A stretch of 7,819 bases of DNA, from contig JAFMSB010000068.1 in NCBI GenBank assembly GCA_017353815.1, forward strand, positions 1 through 7,819. Reading direction: 5' to 3'. The notes under the pieces were generated by a model that had not been told where the DNA came from, made no database searches, and saw only the letters and a list, made by a program, of their open reading frames with translations. Numbering within the stretch: position 1 is the stretch's first letter; each line of letters starts with the position of its first letter. Origin of the DNA: Methylocapsa sp. Its GTDB lineage: Bacteria; Pseudomonadota; Alphaproteobacteria; Rhizobiales; Beijerinckiaceae. The translations under genes and the position numbers were made by a program. This document shows positions 1 to 5,617 of the stretch, piece after piece.

Positions 1-1
1 C

Positions 2-148
2 TGGGAGAACGCCAGCATCGTCCTGCCGCAGCCAGAAAAGGCATCGGTGCATTTGCGCGCCGATAATGGCGTGCTCGAATGGCTCAAGGCATGAGGCAAA
101 GAGCATTTGACGCGCATGAGTTCCGTCTTGCGCTCCTATGTCGAGGCC
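2..148 (+). pseudogene. BrnA/DUF4415-like antitoxin, C-terminal part, interrupted by TGA
   Basis: Frame 2 is open from the window edge and reads WENASIVLPQ, then PEKASVHLRADNGVLEWLKA, before a TGA at 92-94. The same frame continues with GKEHLTRMSSVLRSYVEA (95-148) and stays open to a second TGA at 266-268. The pattern of a basic beta strand (SVHLR), then D-x-x-VLEW-x-K, then G-K-x-H-x-TRM-x-x-VLR-x-Y, is that of BrnA/DUF4415 (COG3514-like) antitoxins, which carry a ribbon-helix-helix DNA-binding fold and neutralise a BrnT RNase toxin encoded just upstream. The stop falls inside the RHH domain, between its two helices, where the family normally has a residue before Gly. A single CGA-to-TGA change would explain it. 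I infer an inactivated gene. A naturally shortened product ending at 94, or a sequencing error, is possible. The N-terminal half and any toxin gene lie outside the window. Confidence 0.6.
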
Positions 149-385
149 ATTGAAACAGGAGCATGCCCCGGACGCTCACTCGCGCGAGCATGTCAGCAGC
201 AAAAAGCAGGGCGCGGTATGTCGCCGCGCGCGGGCGCTCAGCGAAAGGGAATCTTACATGCGGGATGATTTCCCGCAACGCAGTTGGCCCGCGAGGCATT
301 GCCATCGCCCGGTTTCAATCGGACCAAAAAACGGGTCGAACTTACGCCGCCGATAGGGATGCGGCTGTATTAGGTCTTGTACGAT

Positions 386-443
386 TTTTGGCCCGAACCG
401 GACCAAAATGTTTCACGTGAAACATTTTTAGAATAACTCTAAA
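386..443. repeat. Three abutting inverted repeats centred on parS
   Basis: The first dyad (386-408) pairs TTTTGG with CCAAAA and, after one mismatch, CCG with CGG around a three-base loop. The second is the 24-bp parS dyad (405-428), sharing the AAAA at 405-408. The third (427-443) pairs TTTAGA with TCTAAA around a five-base loop, overlapping the second by two bases. The outer repeats are A/T-rich at their edges and lack the GC-rich stem plus T-run of a standard terminator, although they could help end lon transcription. They may instead shape the parS locus or bind accessory proteins; neither role is shown by the sequence. Confidence 0.6.
409..424. other. parS: parS centromere site (ParB-binding)
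   Basis: The bases TGTTTCACGTGAAACA form a perfect 16-bp palindrome that agrees with the parS consensus known from Bacillus subtilis (TGTTNCACGTGAAACA) and Caulobacter. ParB loads here as a CTP-dependent clamp and spreads; the ParA/ParB/parS complex then moves replicated origins apart and helps recruit SMC. The palindrome extends four A/T pairs on each side, making a 24-bp perfect dyad at 405-428. It is intergenic, 98 bases beyond the lon stop. Chromosomal parS sites usually cluster around oriC, so this locus is probably in the origin-proximal part of the chromosome. The sequence match is exact; occupancy by ParB is inferred. Confidence 0.9.
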
Positions 444-479
444 CTCAATGAAGCGGCACGCTTGTGGGAACGGCGTCCG

Positions 480-515
480 GCCCCGCCAGCGGCAATTGCT
501 TCACCCCGGCGGGGC
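480..515 (-). terminator. Possible stem-loop after lon, no T-run
   Basis: A perfect 8-bp inverted repeat (GCCCCGCC at 480-487, GGCGGGGC at 508-515) with a 20-base loop begins eight bases after the lon stop. It would form a stable hairpin in lon mRNA. No T-run follows on the minus strand, so it is not a classical intrinsic terminator. It could protect the 3' end or act with Rho. Confidence 0.35.
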
Positions 516-522
516 AGCCGCC

Positions 523-2940
523 TCAATGGGCGAGGGCGGCCGGGGGCTCCTCCTCCGCCGAGAGTGGCGCAAGCGGCTTTGCTTCTTCATCCCACAGGAT
601 CGGCACCGGCTTGCGCACGAGCGCGTGGGCCAGCGCTTCCTCCATGCGCGAGACCGGTACGATTTCGAGCGCCTTTTTGACCTGATCCGGGATCTCGGCA
701 AGATCCTTGGCGTTCTCCTCGGGAATCAGGATCTTCTTAAGCCCCCCGCGCAGTGCCGCGAGCAATTTTTCCTTAAGGCCGCCAATCGGGAAGATCCTGC
801 CGCGCAAGGTAATTTCGCCGGTCATCGCGATGTCGCGCCGCACCGGAATTCCGGTGACGACGGAAACGATGGCCGTCGCCATGGCAACGCCGGCGGAAGG
901 CCCGTCCTTCGGAGTTGCGCCTTCGGGAACATGCACATGGATGTCGCGCCGGTCGAAGAGCGGCGGCTCGACGCCGAATTCGACGGCGCGCGAGCGCACA
1001 TAAGATGCCGCGGCCGAGATCGACTCCTTCATTACGTCGCGAAGGTTTCCGGTCACCGTCATCCGTCCCTTGCCCGGCATCATGACTCCTTCGATCGTGA
1101 GCAGCTCCCCGCCGACCTCGGTCCAGGCCAAGCCGGTGACGACGCCCACCTGATCTTCGGTCTCCGCCTCGCCGTAGCGGAATTTTGGCACGCCGAGAAA
1201 GTCCGGCAAATTGCCGCTTGTGACCGCAACCTGCTTGGCCTTGCCAGTCAAAATGTTCTTGACCGCCTTGCGCTCGAGCTTGGCGAGCTCACGCTCCAAA
1301 TTCCGCACGCCAGCCTCGCGCGTGTAACGGCGGATCAGCGTGATGAGACCGCCCTCATCAATCGACCATTCGCCTGGCGCGAGCCCATGCTTCTTCAGCC
1401 CGGCGGGGATCAGATGGCGGCGGGCAATTTCGATCTTTTCGTCTTCCGTATAGCCCGCAATCCGTATGATCTCCATCCGGTCCATGAGCGGCGGCGGGAT
1501 ATTGAGGGTGTTCGCCGTCGTCACGAACATGACATTGGACAGATCGTAATCGACTTCGAGATAATGATCGTTGAAGCAGTGATTCTGCTCCGGATCGAGC
1601 ACCTCCAGCAAGGCCGAGGACGGATCGCCGCGAAAATCCATTCCCATCTTATCGATCTCGTCGAGCAGGAAGAGCGGGTTTGAGCTCTTTGCCTTGCGCA
1701 TCGACTGAATGATCTTGCCCGGCATCGAGCCGATATAGGTCCGGCGGTGGCCGCGGATTTCGGCCTCGTCGCGCACGCCGCCAAGCGACATCCGGACGAA
1801 TTCGCGCCCCGTGGCTCGAGCGATCGACTTGCCAAGCGAAGTCTTGCCGACGCCCGGCGGGCCGACGAGGCAAAGAATTGGCCCCGTGAGCTTGTTGGCG
1901 CGGCTTTGCACCGCGAGATATTCGACGATGCGCTCTTTAACTTTTTCCAGCCCGAAATGGTCGCTGTCGAGGATCTTCTCGGCAACGGCGAGATCCTTTT
2001 TGACCTTCGAGCGTTTGTTCCAGGGGATCGACAACAGCCAGTCGAGGTAATTGCGCACAACCGTTGCTTCCGCCGACATCGGCGACATCTGGCGCAATTT
2101 CTTCAACTCGGCGGCAGCCTTGTCGTGTGCTTCCTTGGATAGTTTTGTTGTCTTGATGCGCTCCTCGAGCTCGGCGAGATCGTCCTTGCCATCTTCGTCG
2201 CCGAGCTCTTTCTGGATCGCCTTGATCTGCTCGTTGAGATAGTACTCGCGCTGGGTCTTCTCCATCTGCCGCTTGACCCGGCTGCGGATACGCTTTTCGA
2301 CTTGCAGCACCGAGATTTCGCTCTCCATCAGCGCCAAGCACTTCTCGAGCCTCTTGGCAATCAAGATCGTTTCGAGGAGAGACTGCTTATCCCCGATCTT
2401 AACCGAAAGATGCGATGCGATGGTGTCTGCGAGTTTGGAATAGTCGTCGATCTGGGTGACCGCGGCGACCACCTCGGGCGAGACCTTTTTGTTCAGTTTC
2501 ACATAGCCGTCGAATTCGGCAATGACCGATCGCGCGAGCGCTTCCACTTCCACCTTATCGAACGGGGGATCGCCGATCACCTCGGCGCGCGCTTCGTAAA
2601 ATTCCTCGGTCCGCGTATAGCCAAGCACGCGCGCGCGCACTTGCCCCTCCACAAGCACCTTGACGGTCCCGTCCGGAAGCTTGAGGAGCTGAAGTACCGA
2701 CGCCAGCGTGCCGGTCGCAAAAATTGCATCGGTTGAGGGGTCGTCATCGGCAGCCGCCATCTGCGTCGCGAGCAGGATGAGCTTTTCGGCCTTCATGACT
2801 TCTTCAAGCGCGCGAATCGATTTCTCGCGGCCGACAAAGAGCGGCACGATCATGTGCGGGAACACCACGATGTCGCGAAGCGGCAAAACCGGGAATGTGT
2901 CAGTTGTGCCGGGGCGAGCTGGCTCGCGCTTTTCTGTCAT
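523..2940 (-). CDS. lon: ATP-dependent Lon protease (LonA type)
   Basis: Encodes an 805-residue cytoplasmic AAA+ serine protease that forms a hexamer and degrades misfolded proteins and specific regulators. The N-terminal substrate-binding LON domain begins at FPVLPLRDIVVFPHMIVPLF (about 16-35), and a coiled region with the EYYLNEQIKAIQKELG motif lies near 232-247. The ATPase has Walker A GPPGVGKT (360-367) and Walker B FLLDEID (Asp427, Glu428). The protease domain has the catalytic serine in KDGPSAG (Ser682) and the dyad lysine in GGLKEK (about Lys725). All key residues are present and the length is usual for alphaproteobacterial Lon. I chose the ATG at 2940 (MTEKREPA), which has GGA seven bases upstream; a TTG twelve bases further up is the alternative. 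The gene follows clpX by 102 bp and has its own heat-shock-like promoter. The C-terminal tail is short, acidic and proline/alanine-rich. Confidence 0.98.
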   Translation of the reverse strand: MTEKREPARPGTTDTFPVLPLRDIVVFPHMIVPLFVGREKSIRALEEVMKAEKLILLATQMAAADDDPSTDAIFATGTLASVLQLLKLPDGTVKVLVEGQVRARVLGYTRTEEFYEARAEVIGDPPFDKVEVEALARSVIAEFDGYVKLNKKVSPEVVAAVTQIDDYSKLADTIASHLSVKIGDKQSLLETILIAKRLEKCLALMESEISVLQVEKRIRSRVKRQMEKTQREYYLNEQIKAIQKELGDEDGKDDLAELEERIKTTKLSKEAHDKAAAELKKLRQMSPMSAEATVVRNYLDWLLSIPWNKRSKVKKDLAVAEKILDSDHFGLEKVKERIVEYLAVQSRANKLTGPILCLVGPPGVGKTSLGKSIARATGREFVRMSLGGVRDEAEIRGHRRTYIGSMPGKIIQSMRKAKSSNPLFLLDEIDKMGMDFRGDPSSALLEVLDPEQNHCFNDHYLEVDYDLSNVMFVTTANTLNIPPPLMDRMEIIRIAGYTEDEKIEIARRHLIPAGLKKHGLAPGEWSIDEGGLITLIRRYTREAGVRNLERELAKLERKAVKNILTGKAKQVAVTSGNLPDFLGVPKFRYGEAETEDQVGVVTGLAWTEVGGELLTIEGVMMPGKGRMTVTGNLRDVMKESISAAASYVRSRAVEFGVEPPLFDRRDIHVHVPEGATPKDGPSAGVAMATAIVSVVTGIPVRRDIAMTGEITLRGRIFPIGGLKEKLLAALRGGLKKILIPEENAKDLAEIPDQVKKALEIVPVSRMEEALAHALVRKPVPILWDEEAKPLAPLSAEEEPPAALAH

Positions 2941-2976
2941 GTGGGCGTCCAATTCCTGGTGCGATTTATGAGCAAC

Positions 2977-3005
2977 AAATGGCGGTTTGGCGGGCCGGTT
3001 TCAAG
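2977..3005 (-). promoter_or_regulatory. Heat-shock (RpoH/sigma-32-type) promoter of lon
   Basis: On the minus strand, CTTGAAA (2999-3005) is followed after 14 bases by CGCCATTT (2977-2984). The RpoH consensus is CTTGAAA, a spacer of about 11-16 bases, then CCCCATNT, so the -35 box is perfect and the -10 box has one mismatch. Transcription would start near 2970, about 30 bases before the lon ATG. lon is a classical RpoH target in proteobacteria, which supports the assignment. Confidence 0.75.
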
Positions 3006-3013
3006 CCGCAAGC

Positions 3014-3033
3014 CCCGCGGCGGCGGCCGCGGG
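3014..3033 (-). terminator. GC-rich hairpin between clpX and lon
   Basis: A perfect 7-bp inverted repeat, CCCGCGG (3014-3020) and CCGCGGG (3027-3033), with a six-base loop. It starts nine bases after the clpX stop and ends eight bases before the -35 box of the lon promoter. No T-run follows, so termination would be partial or Rho-aided; it may also stabilise clpX mRNA. Its position suggests that it separates the clpX and lon transcripts. Confidence 0.45.
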
Positions 3034-3042
3034 AAATCGATC

Positions 3043-4308
3043 TCAGGCGCTCGCACCCGTTTTCTCGCTGCGGTCGGAATAGATGTAAAGGGGGCGCGAT
3101 TTTCCCTCCACCACATCGGGGCCGATGACTACCTGCTCAACGCTATCGAGGCCTGGGAGCTCGAACATCGTATCAAGCAAAATCCCTTCCATGATCGAAC
3201 GCAGGCCCCTTGCGCCGGTGCGCCTGTCGATCGCCTTTTTGGCGACGACGTTGAGAGCTTCGTCCTGGAATGTGAGTTCGGTATTCTCCATCTCGAACAA
3301 ACGCTGATACTGCTTCACCAATGCGTTCTTCGGCTCGGTGAGAATCTTCTTCAGCGCATCTTCGTCGAGATCGTCGAGCGTCGCAATCACCGGAAGGCGG
3401 CCGACAAATTCGGGTATCAGGCCGAATTTCAATAGATCCTCGGGCTCGACCTTGCGCAAGATGTCGCCGGTTCTGCGGTCGTCCGGGGACAGGACTCTCG
3501 CGCCAAACCCGATTGATGTGCTGCGCCCGCGCGAGGAAATGATCTTTTCGAGGCCCGCGAACGCGCCGCCACAGATAAACAGGATGTTGGTCGTGTCGAC
3601 CTGCAGGAATTCCTGTTGCGGATGCTTGCGGCCGCCCTGCGGCGGCACGGAGGCGACGGTCCCTTCCATGATCTTGAGCAGCGCCTGCTGGACGCCCTCC
3701 CCCGATACGTCGCGGGTAATCGACGGGTTGTCGGACTTGCGCGAGATTTTGTCGATCTCATCGATATACACGATCCCGCGCTGGGCGCGCTCGACATTGT
3801 AATCGGAAGCTTGCAAGAGCTTTAATATGATGTTTTCCACATCCTCGCCGACATAGCCCGCCTCGGTCAGAGTCGTGGCATCGGCCATGGTGAATGGCAC
3901 ATCAAGTATCCGGGCGAGCGTCTGGGCGAGCAAAGTCTTGCCCGAGCCCGTCGGGCCAATCAGCAAGATATTGGATTTCGCAAGCTCGACATCGTTGTGC
4001 TTGGCCGCGTGGTTGAGACGTTTGTAATGATTGTGGACGGCAACCGACAAGACCCGTTTGGCTTGCGATTGGCCGATTACGTAGTCGTCGAGCACCTTGC
4101 AAATTTCCCGTGGCGTCGGCACGCCATCCCGGCTTTTGACGAGCGAAGATTTGTTCTCTTCACGGATGATGTCCATGCAGAGTTCGACGCATTCGTCGCA
4201 AATAAACACCGTGGGGCCGGCGATAAGCTTGCGCACTTCGTGCTGGCTTTTGCCGCAAAACGAGCAGTAGAGCGTATTTTTTGAATCGCTGCCGCCGACC
4301 TTGGTCAT
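3043..4308 (-). CDS. clpX: ATP-dependent Clp protease ATP-binding subunit ClpX
   Basis: Encodes a 421-residue AAA+ unfoldase that recognises tagged substrates (for example ssrA-tagged chains), unfolds them and threads them into ClpP. The N-terminal zinc-binding domain has Cys15, Cys18, Cys37 and Cys40 ([14 protein letters not shown]). The ATPase shows Walker A GPTGSGKT (118-125), the pore loop GYVG (151-154), Walker B IVYIDEID (Asp183, Glu184), the second pore loop RKH (227-229), the ClpP-docking loop IGF (266-268), and sensor 2 in GARGLR (365-370). Nothing essential is missing. I chose the ATG at 4308 ([10 protein letters not shown]) because the family starts with this sequence and GGAG lies six bases upstream. 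The frame is open to a TTG at 4434, but those 42 extra residues are low-complexity and lack a ribosome site. It has a long leader and probably its own promoter. In alphaproteobacteria such as Caulobacter, ClpXP drives cell-cycle proteolysis. Confidence 0.98.
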   Translation of the reverse strand: MTKVGGSDSKNTLYCSFCGKSQHEVRKLIAGPTVFICDECVELCMDIIREENKSSLVKSRDGVPTPREICKVLDDYVIGQSQAKRVLSVAVHNHYKRLNHAAKHNDVELAKSNILLIGPTGSGKTLLAQTLARILDVPFTMADATTLTEAGYVGEDVENIILKLLQASDYNVERAQRGIVYIDEIDKISRKSDNPSITRDVSGEGVQQALLKIMEGTVASVPPQGGRKHPQQEFLQVDTTNILFICGGAFAGLEKIISSRGRSTSIGFGARVLSPDDRRTGDILRKVEPEDLLKFGLIPEFVGRLPVIATLDDLDEDALKKILTEPKNALVKQYQRLFEMENTELTFQDEALNVVAKKAIDRRTGARGLRSIMEGILLDTMFELPGLDSVEQVVIGPDVVEGKSRPLYIYSDRSEKTGASA

Positions 4309-4476
4309 CGTCGTCTCCATCCCGCCAAGGGCATTCGCGGCCCCTGCGGCACTGCCAAAGGCGGCAAAGTCCGCCTCCGGTGAGCAAGCTGGCACGCCAG
4401 CCAGCCCGCGTCCAATCCACTCGCCCGCTTCCAATTCTATTCAGGGCTAAAATGTTGTTCCAGGCATCCCGATTCC

Positions 4477-4504
4477 ACTCTAGACTACCCTAGTCTTTCG
4501 TCAA
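4477..4504 (-). promoter_or_regulatory. Probable sigma-70-type promoter of clpX
   Basis: On the minus strand TTGACG (4499-4504) is followed after 16 bases by TAGAGT (4477-4482). This gives a good -35 box and a moderate -10 box, four of six against TATAAT. The start would fall near 4470, giving a leader of about 160 bases before clpX. A GATTC (GANTC) site at 4471-4475, the target of the alphaproteobacterial CcrM methylase, lies at the predicted start; this may be chance. The assignment rests on motif spacing alone. Confidence 0.45.
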
Positions 4505-4517
4505 AGCATAGGCTTTG
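4482..4517. repeat. Two adjacent inverted repeats over the clpX promoter
   Basis: The first dyad is AGACTACCCTAGTCT (4482-4496), with 6-bp arms and a three-base centre. The second is CAAAGCATAGGCTTTG (4502-4517), with 6-bp arms and a four-base centre. Both are perfect. The first fills most of the spacer between the candidate -10 and -35 boxes, and the second overlaps the -35 box. That is where repressor operators commonly sit, but I do not recognise either sequence as a known operator. Confidence 0.5.
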
Positions 4518-4832
4518 CTAGCCGGTTCGTGCTCCGGCGCCGGCCGCGCCCGGATGTGCCGCCCGGGCCACAATATCCCTATCAGGGCCGCGCGATTTTT
4601 CCGTTAACCTAAACATCCACTATGTTTGGAGCAAAACGAGAACTATTTGGTGCCTGCCGCTATCGGCCGCACGCGCAACTATTAATAATACAGGCCAATT
4701 CAAGAAGCATAGAATTCAACAAGCATAGAAAACGTCAGTGCCCATCTCGCGCCTCAAAGCGGCTCCGGCGCGCATGGACTTTCTCATACATAAGCAAGAC
4801 TATGGAAAACCTTCTCTAGCCGCCCGTACACT
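4518..4832. other. Long clpP-clpX spacer, no gene found
   Basis: This is the larger part of the 524-bp gap between clpP and clpX. No ORF here has a ribosome-binding site or recognisable product; a 65-codon plus-strand ORF at 4622-4819 looks random. The middle (about 4600-4740) is clearly more AT-rich than its surroundings and contains a tandem repeat (4699-4730) and a hairpin pairing AAACAT (4611-4616) with ATGTTT (4622-4627). A weak GC-rich inverted repeat, CGCGCC (4748-4753) with GGCGCG (4767-4772), lies 60-85 bases beyond the clpP stop and could end that transcript. In Caulobacter another gene, cicA, separates clpP from clpX, so a gap here is not unprecedented. Confidence 0.55.
4699..4730. 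repeat. 16-bp tandem duplication in clpP-clpX spacer
   Basis: TTCAAGAAGCATAGAA (4699-4714) is followed directly by TTCAACAAGCATAGAA (4715-4730), with one G/C mismatch. Two A bases precede each copy, so the match extends to 18 positions. The unit is AT-rich in a GC-rich genome. It could be a slippage product or a pair of protein-binding sites. Confidence 0.8.
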
Positions 4833-5483
4833 TTACTCTCTCTTACTTTCGGGCACGGGCAGTTCGTCTGGGCGATTCGCAATAACATGATCGACGATGC
4901 CGAACTCCTTCGACTCCTCCGCCGACATAAAATGGTCCCGGTCGAGCGTCTTTTCGATGGCATCGTAATCCCGGCCAGTATGGCGGGCATAGATTTCGTT
5001 CAGCCTTTGCTTAACCTTCATGATATCTTCAGCGTGCCGGACAATATCGGAAGCTTGGCCTTGGAAGCCGCCCGAGGGCTGATGGACCATGATCCGGGCG
5101 TTCGGCAAAGCGTAACGGGCATTGGTCTCGCCTGCGCATAGGAGCAGCGAGCCCATGGATGCGGCCTGGCCCACGCAAAGCGTCGATACCCTTGGCTTTA
5201 TGAACTGCATCGTATCGTAGATCGCAAGACCCGCCGTGACGACCCCGCCCGGCGAGTTTATGTACATGGAGATCTCCTTCTTCGGGTTCTCCGCTTCGAG
5301 AAACAAAAACTCGGCAATAATGACCGAAGCCATGTGATCCTCGACCGGGCCGGTAAGGAAGATGATGCGCTCGCGCAGGAGCCGCGAATAAATATCGAAC
5401 CCGCGCTCGCCGCGGCTTGTATTTTCGATGACCTGAGGGATGAGATAGTTGTCGTAAATTTCGACCGGGCTGCGATCGCGCAT
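4833..5483 (-). CDS. clpP: ATP-dependent Clp protease proteolytic subunit ClpP
   Basis: Encodes the 216-residue serine peptidase that stacks as two heptameric rings and degrades chains fed in by ClpX (and ClpA). The family core is intact: [20 protein letters not shown] near 22-41, INSPGG at 75-80, the catalytic serine in GQAASMGS (Ser109), the histidine in MVHQPSGG (His134), and the aspartate in DRDHFMS (Asp183). I chose the ATG at 5483 ([10 protein letters not shown]) because AAGGAAG lies eight bases upstream and the N terminus then has the usual length. An in-frame ATG at 5564 would add 27 unrelated residues, has no good ribosome site and lies inside the predicted promoter. It sits 134 bp after tig and 524 bp before clpX. 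The C-terminal tail is short and charged (PVPESKRE). Confidence 0.97.
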   Translation of the reverse strand: MRDRSPVEIYDNYLIPQVIENTSRGERGFDIYSRLLRERIIFLTGPVEDHMASVIIAEFLFLEAENPKKEISMYINSPGGVVTAGLAIYDTMQFIKPRVSTLCVGQAASMGSLLLCAGETNARYALPNARIMVHQPSGGFQGQASDIVRHAEDIMKVKQRLNEIYARHTGRDYDAIEKTLDRDHFMSAEESKEFGIVDHVIANRPDELPVPESKRE

Positions 5484-5559
5484 GGCGCTCACTTCCTTGC
5501 GTGAAAACTTGGCTTTATGGCGGACAAGCTCTTCGGAGATTTGCCCGTTCATAAACAAT

Positions 5560-5589
5560 ATCATATTGGCGTAAAGTCAAAAATTCCAA
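5560..5589 (-). promoter_or_regulatory. Probable sigma-70-type promoter of clpP, with palindrome at -10
   Basis: On the minus strand TTGGAA (5584-5589) and TATGAT (5560-5565) are separated by 18 bases; the -10 box matches the consensus at five of six positions. Transcription would start about 70 bases before the clpP ATG at 5483. A perfect 13-bp palindrome, CAATATCATATTG on the plus strand (5556-5568), covers the -10 box and could be an operator or simply AT-rich symmetry. Confidence 0.5.
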
Positions 5590-5617
5590 CTCGCGGGAGC
5601 GGGCAGGCGCCGATTCC

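Larger units (their letters stand above)
149..522. other. Non-coding spacer between antitoxin remnant and lon
   Basis: About 370 bases with no convincing gene on either strand. The short ORFs here lack a ribosome-binding site, recognisable protein sequence or consistent codon use. The spacer holds the parS site (409-424), the inverted repeats around it (386-443), a GC-rich inverted repeat after lon (480-515), and a 13-bp near-repeat (AATCGGACCAAAA at 317-329 and AACCGGACCAAAA at 396-408, one mismatch). In many alphaproteobacteria hupB (HU protein) follows lon; no HU-like sequence appears here. Bases 149-310 may be decaying former coding sequence downstream of the antitoxin remnant. Confidence 0.6.

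Noticed and set aside
149..160. Possible second parS half-site (TTGAAACA), and GTTTCA near 313 and 2998
   Set aside because: Only half-sites with no matching second arm; six to eight base matches are expected by chance.
448..1683. A 411-codon open frame on the plus strand opposite lon
   Set aside because: It lies antisense to an unmistakable lon, has no family-like sequence, and is the long shadow frame expected in GC-rich DNA.
4309..4434. A 42-residue N-terminal extension of ClpX from a TTG
   Set aside because: The extension is low-complexity, lacks a ribosome site, and the family begins at [10 protein letters not shown], which has GGAG six bases upstream.
4622..4819. A 65-codon ORF on the plus strand in the clpP-clpX gap
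   Set aside because: No ribosome-binding site, no recognisable domain, and it runs through the tandem repeat; codon use looks random.
5484..5564. A 27-residue N-terminal extension of ClpP from the ATG at 5564
   Set aside because: No Shine-Dalgarno sequence there, it overlaps the predicted -10 box, and the internal ATG at 5483 has a strong AAGGAAG.
5612..5616. GATTC (GANTC) methylation site next to the tig stop
   Set aside because: A five-base degenerate motif occurs often by chance and has no supporting context here.
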